In this document: positions 18,286 to 27,916 of the stretch, piece by piece
Numbering within the stretch: the first letter of the stretch is position 1
How the letters are laid out: each line of letters begins with the position of its first letter
From: Bacteroidota bacterium
GTDB lineage: Bacteria; Bacteroidota; Ignavibacteria; Ignavibacteriales; Melioribacteraceae
Direction: 5' to 3'
Assembly: GCA_018818165.1 (NCBI GenBank)
Contig: JAHISP010000062.1
Location: 48,017 to 112,016, forward strand
Length of the DNA stretch: 64,000 nt
The notes under the pieces: model-generated
Told to the model about the DNA's origin: nothing
Databases searched by the model: none
Seen by the model: the letters and a program-made list of their open reading frames with translations, nothing else
Translations under genes and position numbers: made by a program

Positions 18286-19854
18286 TTAATTTATATTTTT
18301 AGTTTTTATTAATTTATTTTTTTGCAATATAATCTCGAACAAATAATTATCATTTTGTTCATGAAAGTCCACACGTTTTTGGGCTCCACGACTTTCTTTT
18401 CTAAATAACGCCGATTTAATCATCATTTTTGCTAATGCGATAATCGATTTTAGCTGAAAACTATAGTACTCATATTCCTCAAAGTTGTATTCCACTTCAA
18501 GTTTGTTTAGTGAATTTTCAAATTTTAATAAATCAGATTCATTTCTGATAATTCCAACATAATTCATCATACTTTGTTGAATCCAATTTTTCTTTTCGAG
18601 ATAATCGTTTTCTTTTGATTCATCAACAGAAAAATTAATTTCTGTATCCTCATTATCGACAATTGTGGCTTTATTATTTAGCGAATTATCAACCGCTCTC
18701 TTACTAAATACTAAACATTCCAATAATGAATTACTTGCAAGCCTATTTGCACCATGAACCCCAGTAGAAGCTACCTCACCAGCTACATACAGATTACTGA
18801 CATTCGTTTCTCCATTTATTCCACTCTTAACCCCACCAATCATATAATGAGCCGCTGGTGATACTGGAATTAAATCTGTGGCAATATCCAACCCGTATTT
18901 ATTTAATTCCTTATTGATATTTCCAAAACGTTCTCTAATCATTTCTGAATTTAAGTGCTTCAAAGTTAAAAACACTTTATTATTTGGAATTTTTAGTTGT
19001 TTAAATATTTCGTACGCTACAAAATCGCGTGGCGCTAGTTCTACTTTTTCGTGCTTCCCAAGCAGAAATCTTTCATTTGCACTATTAACTAAATAAGCAC
19101 CTTCTCCGCGCACCGCTTCACTTATTAGATAAGTAGAGTCCGTTTCAGTAACCAAAGAAGAAGGGTGGAATTGTATAAATTCCATATTTGCAATTTCAGC
19201 TCCCGCATTGTATGCTAAAAATATTCCATCACCAGTTGATGATTTTGGATTAGTAGTTCTATTATAAATTGCAGATGCTCCACCAGCAGCAAGCATTGTA
19301 AAATTGGAAGTAAATTTTAATGTGTTTTTAGTTATTAAATTATATGCTAAAAATCCTCTGCAAACATTTTCTGTTACTAGAAGTTTGAAAACAAAAGTCT
19401 TTTCAAATATTGTGATGTTTGAATTGTTAACAATTTTGGAATGAAAAAATTCAACAACTTTTCTACCCGTTGCATCACCATCAGCATGAAGAACACGGTT
19501 ATTAGAATGAGCACCTTCGAGTCCGAGTGCAAGTTTACCATCAACTTTATCAAACTCCATTCCCATTTCAATTAACTCTTTTATGCGCTTACTACCATCA
19601 GAAACAAGAATTTTTACCGCTTCCTTGTTGCAAAGTCCTACGCCAGCATTCATGGTATCTTTATAATGACTTTCAATTGAATCCTCTTCAGAAACAACAA
19701 CCGCAATTCCACCTTGAGCAAAATAGCTGTTGCTAACATCCAAAGTTGATTTTGTGATTAATGCTACAGTTCCAAATTTTGCTGCATACAAAGCAGTTGA
19801 AAGACCGGCTAATCCGCTGCCGAGGACTAAAAAATCATAACTATAATTTTGCAA
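18286..19854 (-). CDS. nadB: L-aspartate oxidase
   Basis: NadB is the FAD enzyme that oxidises L-aspartate to iminoaspartate for quinolinate synthesis. The FAD dinucleotide fold is VLGSGLAGLSTA (11-22). YFAQGGIAVV, LGLEGAHSNNRVLHADGDATG, the active-site EFIQFHPSSL and GEVASTGVHGANRLASNSLL are in order, as is the C-terminal helical domain. It is 522 residues, full length. It lies between the TrpF-like gene (17-bp gap) and nadC (7-bp gap). Fumarate can serve as electron acceptor for this family under anoxia. Confidence 0.95.
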   Translation of the reverse strand: MQNYSYDFLVLGSGLAGLSTALYAAKFGTVALITKSTLDVSNSYFAQGGIAVVVSEEDSIESHYKDTMNAGVGLCNKEAVKILVSDGSKRIKELIEMGMEFDKVDGKLALGLEGAHSNNRVLHADGDATGRKVVEFFHSKIVNNSNITIFEKTFVFKLLVTENVCRGFLAYNLITKNTLKFTSNFTMLAAGGASAIYNRTTNPKSSTGDGIFLAYNAGAEIANMEFIQFHPSSLVTETDSTYLISEAVRGEGAYLVNSANERFLLGKHEKVELAPRDFVAYEIFKQLKIPNNKVFLTLKHLNSEMIRERFGNINKELNKYGLDIATDLIPVSPAAHYMIGGVKSGINGETNVSNLYVAGEVASTGVHGANRLASNSLLECLVFSKRAVDNSLNNKATIVDNEDTEINFSVDESKENDYLEKKNWIQQSMMNYVGIIRNESDLLKFENSLNKLEVEYNFEEYEYYSFQLKSIIALAKMMIKSALFRKESRGAQKRVDFHEQNDNYLFEIILQKNKLIKTKNIN

Positions 19855-19871
19855 AAACTTATTCCTTCTTT

Positions 19872-20555
19872 TTATTTAATTTGTTCAAAGGCTCTAATAG
19901 CTTCTACATAAAATTTTTGAACTTTTAACTCATCTTTTGCCCCACTTTCATTTTCTACACCAGTGTGCGAATCAACACCTGCTGGTTTTACTTTGATAAT
20001 TGCATCAAACACATTTTCTGGATTTAAGCCTCCAGCTAGAATAATTGGTTTAGAAGAATATTCAACAAGTATTTTACTTATTTGCCAATCATGTGTTAAA
20101 CCAGTGGCTCCGGTTGCTCCACTTTCTGGATTAAAAGTGTCGGTAATAAAAGCATCAACAAATTCACTTTGTTCATCAATGCTACTTTTAAGTTCTTCCA
20201 AAGTATATTTACCAACAATTAAACTTTTAATAATTACCAAATTAGGGGCAATTGATTTTAACTTTTTCAATTCTGCAATTTCAATATTTCCATGAAGCTG
20301 AACCATGGAGGCATTTAATTCTGAGCAGAAGGAAACAATTTCCTCCGCTATATTTAAGTAGGTTATTACAATTCCATAATTGGGTGGATTCAAATATTTT
20401 ATAATTTCTGCAGCTTCATTTTCAGAAATATCTTCTTTATTTACAGGCAATCTTAGTGGAAATCCTAAATAATTAATTCCAGAATTTATAAGCATATCAG
20501 CTTCACTTTTACCTGAAATTCCAGCAATTTGTATAAATTTATTAAATAACATCAC
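19872..20555 (-). CDS. TrpF-like (beta/alpha)8 protein lacking the catalytic Cys, first gene of NAD operon
   Basis: The protein resembles phosphoribosylanthranilate isomerase along its length (227 residues): MVQLHGN (85-90), a candidate general-acid Asp139 in DAFITDT, GATGATGLTHDW for the GGTG-F-W phosphate/substrate loop, LAGGLNPENV (173-182) and AGVDSHTGVE (192-201, normally GVDVSSGVE). However, the N-terminal KICG motif that supplies the catalytic base reads IQIAGISG (9-16), with Ala11 in place of Cys. No other trp gene is present and it leads the nad operon. It may be a weak isomerase, a repurposed phosphosugar isomerase, or a regulatory or inactive homologue. Annotation as plain trpF would be unsafe. 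Confidence 0.75.
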   Translation of the reverse strand: MMLFNKFIQIAGISGKSEADMLINSGINYLGFPLRLPVNKEDISENEAAEIIKYLNPPNYGIVITYLNIAEEIVSFCSELNASMVQLHGNIEIAELKKLKSIAPNLVIIKSLIVGKYTLEELKSSIDEQSEFVDAFITDTFNPESGATGATGLTHDWQISKILVEYSSKPIILAGGLNPENVFDAIIKVKPAGVDSHTGVENESGAKDELKVQKFYVEAIRAFEQIK

Positions 20556-20656
20556 AATATTTCCATATTTTATACTTCAAAAATAACTCTTAAAACTTTG
20601 CATTGAAACTTATTTTTAATATTTGCATCTCAAATTGGAATAAATTAAGGATATTT

Positions 20657-20998
20657 GTGGAAACATCAGAAATTACAATAACTTCACTAGATGAATTTAA
20701 AGAGTATACATCAAAAAATGGTGGAACAGTTACATACTTTAGCACTCCAACTTGCAATGTATGCAAGGTATTAAAACCAAAATTAAAGGAATTATTAGCT
20801 GAACATTTTCCAGAAATGAAATTTGCATATGTAAATACTGTTGAAGCAATGGAATTGGCAGCACAAAATCAAGTTTTTGCAGTTCCCACAATTTTATTCC
20901 ATCTGGATGGAAAAGAATTTATTCGTAAATCACGAAATGTAAATTTAAATATTCTTGCTGAGGAATTAGAAAGACCTTACGAAATGATGTTTGGTTAA
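20657..20998 (+). CDS. Thioredoxin-family protein
   Basis: This is a 113-residue thioredoxin fold with redox motif TCNVCK (Cys33, Cys36) and the cis-proline segment FAVPTILF. I chose GTG at 20657 because AAGGAT lies just upstream and the product then starts where the thioredoxin fold does; an ATG at 20603 would add 18 residues of no recognisable character. The CNVC dipeptide differs from the CGPC of housekeeping thioredoxins, so a dedicated partner or a lower or higher redox potential is possible. It is divergent from the NAD operon and convergent with the subtilisin gene. Confidence 0.82.
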   Translation: METSEITITSLDEFKEYTSKNGGTVTYFSTPTCNVCKVLKPKLKELLAEHFPEMKFAYVNTVEAMELAAQNQVFAVPTILFHLDGKEFIRKSRNVNLNILAEELERPYEMMFG

Positions 20999-21055
20999 AT
21001 ATTCTTGAATATGTAAAAGTGACTTTTTCTAAAGTAAAAACGTCGCTATTACCAA

Positions 21056-21152
21056 GACTTATTTGATGAAGAAATCTTTCAAATAAGTCATTATTTGAAA
21101 GATTTATTTGTCGTAAACTTCTAGCAATAAGCAACATTAAGGCTTATTGCTA
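21056..21152. terminator. Two strong stem-loops between convergent genes
   Basis: AAATCTTTCAAATA (21072-21085) pairs perfectly with TATTTGAAAGATTT (21092-21105) around a 6-base loop. An alternative pairing uses GACTTATTTGA at 21056. A second stem, TAGCAATAAGC (21122-21132) with GCTTATTGCTA (21142-21152), follows. They sit between convergent thioredoxin and subtilisin genes. U-tracts are weak, so the terminator role is inferred from position. Confidence 0.6.
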
Positions 21153-21169
21153 GCCACTTATTTGTTTTT

Positions 21170-24100
21170 CTATTTTAGAAGTATCATTTTTTTGCTATCA
21201 ACAAAGTTACCACTTTGTAAACGATAAAAATATATTCCAGAAGTAAGATTTGAAGCATCAAACACCACTTCATAATTCCCAGCTTTTTGATTTTTGTTTA
21301 CAACTGTCGCAACTTCTCTGCCCAATACATCAAATATTCTGAGTTCAACATTCCCTTGCTTTGCTATAGAATAGCTTAAAATAGTACTTGGGTTAAATGG
21401 GTTTGGATAGTTTGCATTTAAACTGTAAGAAAAAAGGTGAGCAATATCTTTATCCTCAAAATCTTGAATATCAGTCTTGATCGGCGTTTTTCCCACAGTG
21501 AAAGCCGGAGTTATTGTCCAATTCGTTTTATTGCCAATCATATCAACAAATTGTAATTGCAAATCGATTGATGCTGAATCAAGATTAGCATAAGAAGATA
21601 AATCTGCATGATATAAAAACCCAATTGTACTATCTTCTGATATAACGAAAGATTCTATTGGTTTCCATTTTTCTAATCCGTTTATTCTAGCCAACAATTC
21701 AGTTTTAGCAGAGTTTACTGAATTATAAATTGTTGAATAAGAATAATCAAAAAGGTAATGCTGAAAATCAGCAGAAGAAAAATAAACCAAGATTGAATCT
21801 TCTTTCTCAAAATGATTCTCAAATATCCTTGTTTGGTCCAGAATCTTAAATGACGTAATCTGAGGAGGTGTGCAATCTTCAACCGAGAGATCAAAATCAG
21901 AAACTAAGCTTAATTTTCCCTCAAGTCCATTTATATTATAATTAGAAGTGCTGAATTCAACTCTATAATATTCTTTTTCTAGCATTTGCATTTCCCGGGT
22001 GGTATTAGTATCAGATTGAACTAAATTATTGTTTTTATCAAACACCTTTAGTACCGAATTATTTTCCATATTAAAAAATAATTCTTGGTTTGGTCCAAAG
22101 AATGTGAGCCAAGGTATAAAATTAGAATTCTCAATAAAATTATTCCAAAATGCCCCATTACAATATATTGAACTGTTTCCAAAAACAATTGGAGTGTTTG
22201 GATTTGTAAGCAAAACATCTGCTGATGGTTTAAAATCATTATACGGAAGTATTTTACCATCCCATGCTAATAACAATGGTGTTAAATAACCATCATAGTT
22301 ATCTCCACTTGATGCAATAAAGTCTATTGATGATAAATAAATGTCATTCTTAAATTCAGACAAAAATAATTCCCCTCGCCAAATGTTAGATTCCATTTCT
22401 ACACTATAGATTGGGAACCCTCCCATTCTGGACAAATCACGACTCATAACACCATCATTATACATTAAAAGTCTTCCATTCCCATCTGGAATTTTTACTT
22501 CAATATCTTTTCTCAAAAATCCATTTGGATCGTTTCTTAATAGTAGGTTATCTGATATGCCTTCAAGTACTGCATGATGTATTACTCTTGCTATTTGTTC
22601 AGATCCAAAATCTACTGAAGATTCTGAGAAGGAGAGATTATATCTATTAGATATGTCTGAAAATAATAGTGTGTCATATGGGAACGAGTAACTTGAACTT
22701 ATAAACGGAGTTGTGGCAGGTGGGAACAATACAAATTGCCTATGAGGTTCTTCTAATGTGTTACCCAATTCATCAACTCCACTATAGACAACTTTGTTTT
22801 CTATATTTTTAAAATCCAAATTGACTTTTTTGTAATCTGCAATTTTAATTTCTTCTTTAATAAGAACTTCTATTTTCTCATATTCAAAGGTTGAGGCAAT
22901 TATATCGTATGTATTTGGAGGAAGAACAATTTCAATCTCATACATATCGTCATTAAAATCAGCTGGTTGGGAATAGTTAGACCCGATAATTATAATATCA
23001 GGCCATGGTGAATCACTAACAATTAAAAGTTTAGCAGCTTTAGTAAAAGCAAAAGGTATATGTAAGTTTTCCTCACCAACAATTAGTATATTTCCATCAT
23101 AACTAAGGGAACCCCAATCAGGAAAAGCTAATACGGAGTTATCTACTGAAAGTTCAACTATTATTGTTCCACTTTCATTTGCATTAATAGAAATTGAAGT
23201 TGGATTAAATTCAATATTGATTCCCGGATAGTCAAAATCTTTTTGAAATGAGTAAGTTTGCATTTCATCAGAATGATTACTAATTGTAATAGTATCTGTA
23301 ACAACCCAATTTAAATCTTCCACATTATCGATTCCAAAACTTAGTTGGGATGGTGATATTGTTGTTGTTACTTTTGCTGCTTCAAGAGCGTTTATTCTTC
23401 CAGCACCCTGAGACATTACATCCTCACCGATATCAATTGATGTAGTCATCAGTGCAGATTTAAAATCTTCTGGTCTCCAATTGGGATGAATTGATTTTAG
23501 CAAAGCACATACACCCGTAACAAATGGCGTTGCCATTGATGTACCACTGTGTTCAATATTTCCCCCTCCTAAATTTAATGAGTTAATATCAACTCCTGGA
23601 GCAACAACATCTGGTTTAATTGAATAAGTTTTATTTACAGGTCCTTTCGAACTAAAAAATGCTAACTTATCTTCATCATCAGAAGCACCAACAGTTATTG
23701 CAGATTTAGCAGTTCCAGGACTCCCAATGCTTTTGTAAGAATAGTCATTCCCTGCTGCAATGCAAGCCGTTATTCCTAATTTGGAAGCGTTATCAATAGC
23801 AACTGACGATGGGTCAGTTGGGTTTCCTGAAGAGGATCCAAGACTCAAATTTATTATATCTACCATGTCGTCTGTGTTGCCATCACCATTAGGATCAGCA
23901 CAATATTCAATTGCTGCAATAATATTATCCTCATTACCAAATCCTGAACTATCTAATACCTTAAGAGCAATAAGCGAAGCCTTTGGAGCCACACCTAAAA
24001 TTGATTCACCATCCGCAGCAACAATACCTGCTACATGAGTCCCGTGCCCATTATCATCAATTGGATTATTATCATTATTTTCAAAGTCATGACCACCAAT

Positions 24101-24748
24101 CACTTTAAATCCTGTTCCGAAACCACCACCTAGAGCTGGATTTAAGTAATCTATACCTGTATCAATTATTGCAATAATTATACTATCACCATCAACACCA
24201 AATCTATTCCAGACAGAATCTATGTGAGTAATAGATATACCTTTATCCAGAAAGGCTTCAACTTTTCTATTATAGTGTAATTTCTTTACATAATTTAACT
24301 TATTTAGTTCATTCAGTAAACCACGGCTAACTGTAGCACTTACACCAAAAAATAGTTTGTAGAATTCCTTATTAATTTTTGTCTCATCTAATTGTATACC
24401 ATTAGATTTATCTAGGTGATTTTGTTCCATTTCAACCAATTTATTTTTTAGTTGAAAAAACCTATTTAGATAGACACTCTCATCAGTATTTCTATCCGTT
24501 TTTTTTCTAATTAAATATGGGACTTCCTTAAATTCAATGATGATATCCATTTTTTCATTAAGATCAATTTTTTGAATATCTGGCTCTGAACCTTTATTTA
24601 TTGTGACAATACTTGGCGAGTTTGAGACTGTTCTATAATATTTGCCGTTAATTTGATTTAACGTTGAGTTAAAGGACTTTGAATCATCTACTTTAACTTG
24701 AGAATATGTTATTACTGAAAAGAAAAATAATATTATTATGTTCTTCAA
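21170..24748 (-). CDS. T9SS-exported subtilisin-like serine protease
   Basis: This is an S8-family secreted protease of 1192 residues. Signal peptide MKNIIILFFFSVITYSQ is followed by an inhibitor-like propeptide to about 165. The catalytic residues are visible: Asp196 (AIIDTGID), His235 (NGHGTHVAG), oxyanion Asn334 (AAGND) and Ser404 (SGTSMATP). The middle part after 460 has beta-sandwich features (SISINANESGTIIVELSV) typical of fibronectin-like domains in such proteases. The last 85 residues are the T9SS sorting domain (LNANYPNPFNPSTILSYSI to KKMILLK). It lies 42 bp downstream of the three BNR-repeat genes on the same strand and may be expressed with them. Substrate specificity cannot be judged. 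Confidence 0.92.
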   Translation of the reverse strand: MKNIIILFFFSVITYSQVKVDDSKSFNSTLNQINGKYYRTVSNSPSIVTINKGSEPDIQKIDLNEKMDIIIEFKEVPYLIRKKTDRNTDESVYLNRFFQLKNKLVEMEQNHLDKSNGIQLDETKINKEFYKLFFGVSATVSRGLLNELNKLNYVKKLHYNRKVEAFLDKGISITHIDSVWNRFGVDGDSIIIAIIDTGIDYLNPALGGGFGTGFKVIGGHDFENNDNNPIDDNGHGTHVAGIVAADGESILGVAPKASLIALKVLDSSGFGNEDNIIAAIEYCADPNGDGNTDDMVDIINLSLGSSSGNPTDPSSVAIDNASKLGITACIAAGNDYSYKSIGSPGTAKSAITVGASDDEDKLAFFSSKGPVNKTYSIKPDVVAPGVDINSLNLGGGNIEHSGTSMATPFVTGVCALLKSIHPNWRPEDFKSALMTTSIDIGEDVMSQGAGRINALEAAKVTTTISPSQLSFGIDNVEDLNWVVTDTITISNHSDEMQTYSFQKDFDYPGINIEFNPTSISINANESGTIIVELSVDNSVLAFPDWGSLSYDGNILIVGEENLHIPFAFTKAAKLLIVSDSPWPDIIIIGSNYSQPADFNDDMYEIEIVLPPNTYDIIASTFEYEKIEVLIKEEIKIADYKKVNLDFKNIENKVVYSGVDELGNTLEEPHRQFVLFPPATTPFISSSYSFPYDTLLFSDISNRYNLSFSESSVDFGSEQIARVIHHAVLEGISDNLLLRNDPNGFLRKDIEVKIPDGNGRLLMYNDGVMSRDLSRMGGFPIYSVEMESNIWRGELFLSEFKNDIYLSSIDFIASSGDNYDGYLTPLLLAWDGKILPYNDFKPSADVLLTNPNTPIVFGNSSIYCNGAFWNNFIENSNFIPWLTFFGPNQELFFNMENNSVLKVFDKNNNLVQSDTNTTREMQMLEKEYYRVEFSTSNYNINGLEGKLSLVSDFDLSVEDCTPPQITSFKILDQTRIFENHFEKEDSILVYFSSADFQHYLFDYSYSTIYNSVNSAKTELLARINGLEKWKPIESFVISEDSTIGFLYHADLSSYANLDSASIDLQLQFVDMIGNKTNWTITPAFTVGKTPIKTDIQDFEDKDIAHLFSYSLNANYPNPFNPSTILSYSIAKQGNVELRIFDVLGREVATVVNKNQKAGNYEVVFDASNLTSGIYFYRLQSGNFVDSKKMILLK

Positions 24749-24790
24749 TCAATTACCTTACAGATTATTGTAAATTTATTTTAATTAATC

Positions 24791-27700
24791 TTATTTCAAC
24801 AAAATCATTTTTTTGCTTTTATTAAAACTTCCACTTTGTAAACTATAAAAATATATTCCAGAAGTAAGATTTGAAGCATCAAATTGTACTTCATAATTCC
24901 CAGCTTTTTGTTGTCTATTTACAAGTGTCGCAACTTCACGTCCGAGAATGTCATAGATTTTTAGTGTAACATTGTCATTGCGAGGAGTCCAAGTTTCATC
25001 GGACGACGTGGCAATCTTGTTAGATTGCTTCGCTCCACTCGCAATGACAGCATTGTTTGGAATTGAATATTTTATTGTTGTACTTGGATTAAACGGATTT
25101 GGATAATTCTGTGACAAGCTAAATTCTGTTGGTAATTGATTCTGTGGTTTTTCTTTAACACCAACTGGTAATGTCACAAAATTACTTTCGTATACAGAAA
25201 GAACATCCTCTGCATAATTTTTTGTAACCGTCAATGAAGATAAAGGATTATCACCACGCCCAACTATAAATGCAGCAATAATTGTAATAGGTTTATTATT
25301 AATTAATTCGAAAGGACCTGTACCTATTAGCATTCTTGTATCTGCATCAATAGTACAAAGCCAACCTGTATTATTTACTGGGTCACCAGAGTACATAAAT
25401 CTGTTATCAATTTCATCACAATTTGTTAATGTAGACCCATTTCCATAAGGCAATTCACAAACGCTAATATTTTCCCCATTTTCATCAATACCTGGCAACA
25501 ATTCATTTCTCATTTCGGGTATATCTGAAGGACCTCTATGTCCAAATCCATATCTAAAAAAGTGGAAAAAATTAGTCATCAATAAATTAGTAGCTCCGGG
25601 AATGTTAATAAATCCTCTATCTGGGCCTTGTCTTTGAATCGCAGAATCCAGGGCAACGTCTCCATCATCAAATAAATTATTGTTGTTATTATCAGTAAAT
25701 GTTCTGCCTGGAATAAAACTAGGCGGACCCTCTAGAAGTTGCACTATAATTGCTGGGGGATTATCGCCGTAACCTCGACCAGAATTAATTGGATCAGGGA
25801 CTGTTTGATAAGCATAACCCGCGTGTAACAATGTGTCTGAACCAACCAAATCGTCCCCATAATTTGCTCCTATATCTGGATCTGGTACAATACCAAAATA
25901 AACAGAATCATATTTAGCAACTAATGGGTTTTTATTTTCTATTTCGTAACGGACAAAAATAACATTTTGTAAATACTCTAACTCCAATGCCTTTGAAGCA
26001 AAGAGTGTCTGTTTAATCTCAATACCCATATTCACACTATATGGGGTTATCAAATTACCATCATCTGTATCATTGTAAACACACCATGCAGTAATGTCTC
26101 CTAATAAATCGGGTTTATCCTCGTTTAAATCCCAAATACCATTATTATTTTTATCAACTGGATTATATTCTCCATCATTATCTCCATCATAAAAATGTGC
26201 ACCTTTATTTACAGCAGTTGTCCAATTTTGCCAATTTGTACCAAATGCTTGATCTGAAGAATTAACAACATAAATCATATTTCTTCCATCATTTGGATTT
26301 GAACCAATCTCTCCTGGTTTGTAAATGCCCTCAATAAATGTTGGAGTAAAAATTCCATTACTAAAAATTTCTTCACTTGATTTCCCAGAAATAAAAAATC
26401 CAGATGAACAAAGAATACTATTACCATCATATCTTGTAGAAAAAATATCATTAATCGGTGGAAAAGCTTCACCAATAATGCCGTTATTTTGTAGTGGCAT
26501 CTTTATATTATTCACATCTATGAGATAGCTATTTGTTCCATAAGGGCTTTCAAATGCAATTGGATAGTGTTCAGATTCAATAGTATAATTTTGAAAATCA
26601 GTGGCAGTAGTAGAATATGTAATTAAATTATGGTACTCAATGTCAGTAAGTAATGTACTATAATAATTACTTTTAATCGTATCGAGCATCTCAACATTTC
26701 TATCTAAAATGCCGTCATAAAATATTTTAAGCCGCACAGATTTAACACTATCCTCGTCATAAACATAAACTGAGAATTTTACAGAGTCACTTACCAAAGG
26801 GAAATTTGGGTAATAACTAGGAGCATAAATTAACGGCGGTGTTTGCACATCATTAGACTCATTCAGAATGCCATACCATATATTGTATTTGGATTGTTCA
26901 TTTCCGTTTCTTCTTGGTTTCATCCATCTATCTGAGGCAAAAGAGAAGACCACTTTATCACCAAAGACTGATAATTGTGCTAATTTATTATCACCAGCAT
27001 AATTTGTAATTTTGTTCTCTTCAGACCAGATAAGTGAGTTATCAAAATTATTTATAAAAAATATGTTTCCGGTATCAGGCACAAAGTTTTCAATCTTTTT
27101 ATAAACTATTATTACTTCACCGGTCTTCGATCTTATACTGCTGAATGAGGCCCTACTATCAAATGTATCTGTTAAAATCGTCTCATTTATCCAAGAGATT
27201 CCATTATCATTACTCGTCCGATATAATATTTCTCCGTCAAATGATTCCGTGTAAAAAAGGATTAATGTACTATCGTTTAAAGATTGTACAGACGGAGATT
27301 TTGTAACTATTGATGAAATACCATCACTGAATAATTGATAATTACTCCATGTGGATCCATTATCAATACTCCTAATAAAACCGCTTTGCACAGCAAACCA
27401 GATTTCCCCGTTAAGACTTTTAGATAAACTGAAATATGGATTGAAGCTTTCATAACCGTTCAGTTCTATAGTGTTTGTCCAATTTGAACCATTGTCTTCT
27501 GAAAATAAATATTTTATAAAATGCCCATTGTCACCGGTCTCGATTGCTAAATATGCTAACAGTATTTTGTTATCATTGGTAACTAGAGCGCTTAATTGAT
27601 TTTTATAGTCATTTTGGTAAGAAAAGACATCATTTGCTAGTTCTTTCCTATTAATCCAACTATTACCATCACTACTCGTGCTCATAAATATTGCACCTTC

Positions 27701-27862
27701 ATTTGCCCAGAACATAATTAAGTTACCGTTAGGAGCTTGTAGTAATTGCGATGAAGTAATTGAAACAGTTGTATCTTGCAACGGAAATCTTGTTATCTCT
27801 GATATTTGAGCTGATACATTAATTGCTAATGCAGTTAGCATTATTAAAAATAAGCGTTTCAT
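24791..27862 (-). CDS. T9SS-exported BNR-repeat (sialidase-like propeller) protein, paralogue 1
   Basis: Signal peptide MKRLFLIMLTALAINVSAQ leads into a propeller with at least four Asp-box/BNR repeats (SSDGNSW, SEDNGSNW, SIDNGSTW, SNDNGISW) over residues 1-330. A beta-sandwich follows, then a region with calcium-type loops (DGDNDGEYNPVDKNNNGIW, DNNNNNLFDDGD) and many conserved aromatics shared with the next two genes. The T9SS sorting domain closes the protein. Asp boxes are structural, and no catalytic Arg triad or FRIP motif of a true sialidase is evident, so glycosidase activity is not supported. Residues coded by 24973-25049 (VIASGAKQS...TPRNDN) are a palindromic repeat inserted in frame in the sorting domain. 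Confidence 0.75.
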   Translation of the reverse strand: MKRLFLIMLTALAINVSAQISEITRFPLQDTTVSITSSQLLQAPNGNLIMFWANEGAIFMSTSSDGNSWINRKELANDVFSYQNDYKNQLSALVTNDNKILLAYLAIETGDNGHFIKYLFSEDNGSNWTNTIELNGYESFNPYFSLSKSLNGEIWFAVQSGFIRSIDNGSTWSNYQLFSDGISSIVTKSPSVQSLNDSTLILFYTESFDGEILYRTSNDNGISWINETILTDTFDSRASFSSIRSKTGEVIIVYKKIENFVPDTGNIFFINNFDNSLIWSEENKITNYAGDNKLAQLSVFGDKVVFSFASDRWMKPRRNGNEQSKYNIWYGILNESNDVQTPPLIYAPSYYPNFPLVSDSVKFSVYVYDEDSVKSVRLKIFYDGILDRNVEMLDTIKSNYYSTLLTDIEYHNLITYSTTATDFQNYTIESEHYPIAFESPYGTNSYLIDVNNIKMPLQNNGIIGEAFPPINDIFSTRYDGNSILCSSGFFISGKSSEEIFSNGIFTPTFIEGIYKPGEIGSNPNDGRNMIYVVNSSDQAFGTNWQNWTTAVNKGAHFYDGDNDGEYNPVDKNNNGIWDLNEDKPDLLGDITAWCVYNDTDDGNLITPYSVNMGIEIKQTLFASKALELEYLQNVIFVRYEIENKNPLVAKYDSVYFGIVPDPDIGANYGDDLVGSDTLLHAGYAYQTVPDPINSGRGYGDNPPAIIVQLLEGPPSFIPGRTFTDNNNNNLFDDGDVALDSAIQRQGPDRGFINIPGATNLLMTNFFHFFRYGFGHRGPSDIPEMRNELLPGIDENGENISVCELPYGNGSTLTNCDEIDNRFMYSGDPVNNTGWLCTIDADTRMLIGTGPFELINNKPITIIAAFIVGRGDNPLSSLTVTKNYAEDVLSVYESNFVTLPVGVKEKPQNQLPTEFSLSQNYPNPFNPSTTIKYSIPNNAVIASGAKQSNKIATSSDETWTPRNDNVTLKIYDILGREVATLVNRQQKAGNYEVQFDASNLTSGIYFYSLQSGSFNKSKKMILLK
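24973..25049. repeat. Palindromic repeat inside coding sequence, 12-bp terminal inverted repeats
   Basis: The 77-bp element begins TGTCATTGCGAG and ends CTCGCAATGACA, perfect inverted repeats. Its interior blocks GGACGACGTGGCAATCTT and AGATTGCTTC are shared with the intergenic copy at 2114. It is read in frame in the BNR protein gene, giving VIASGAKQS and TPRNDN, a peptide signature commonly seen where such repeats are translated. Confidence 0.88.
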
Positions 27863-27889
27863 TTTTCTCTCTTTATTTGTTTCACCAAA

Positions 27890-27908
27890 GACGACTCAGT
27901 GAGTCGTC
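27890..27908. repeat. Short perfect hairpin between BNR paralogues
   Basis: GACGACTCA (27890-27898) and TGAGTCGTC (27900-27908) form a 9-bp stem with a one-base loop, in the 54-bp gap between two cotranscribed genes. There is no U-tract, so it is more likely an mRNA-processing or repeat structure than a terminator. Confidence 0.6.
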
Positions 27909-27916
27909 TCTGACAA

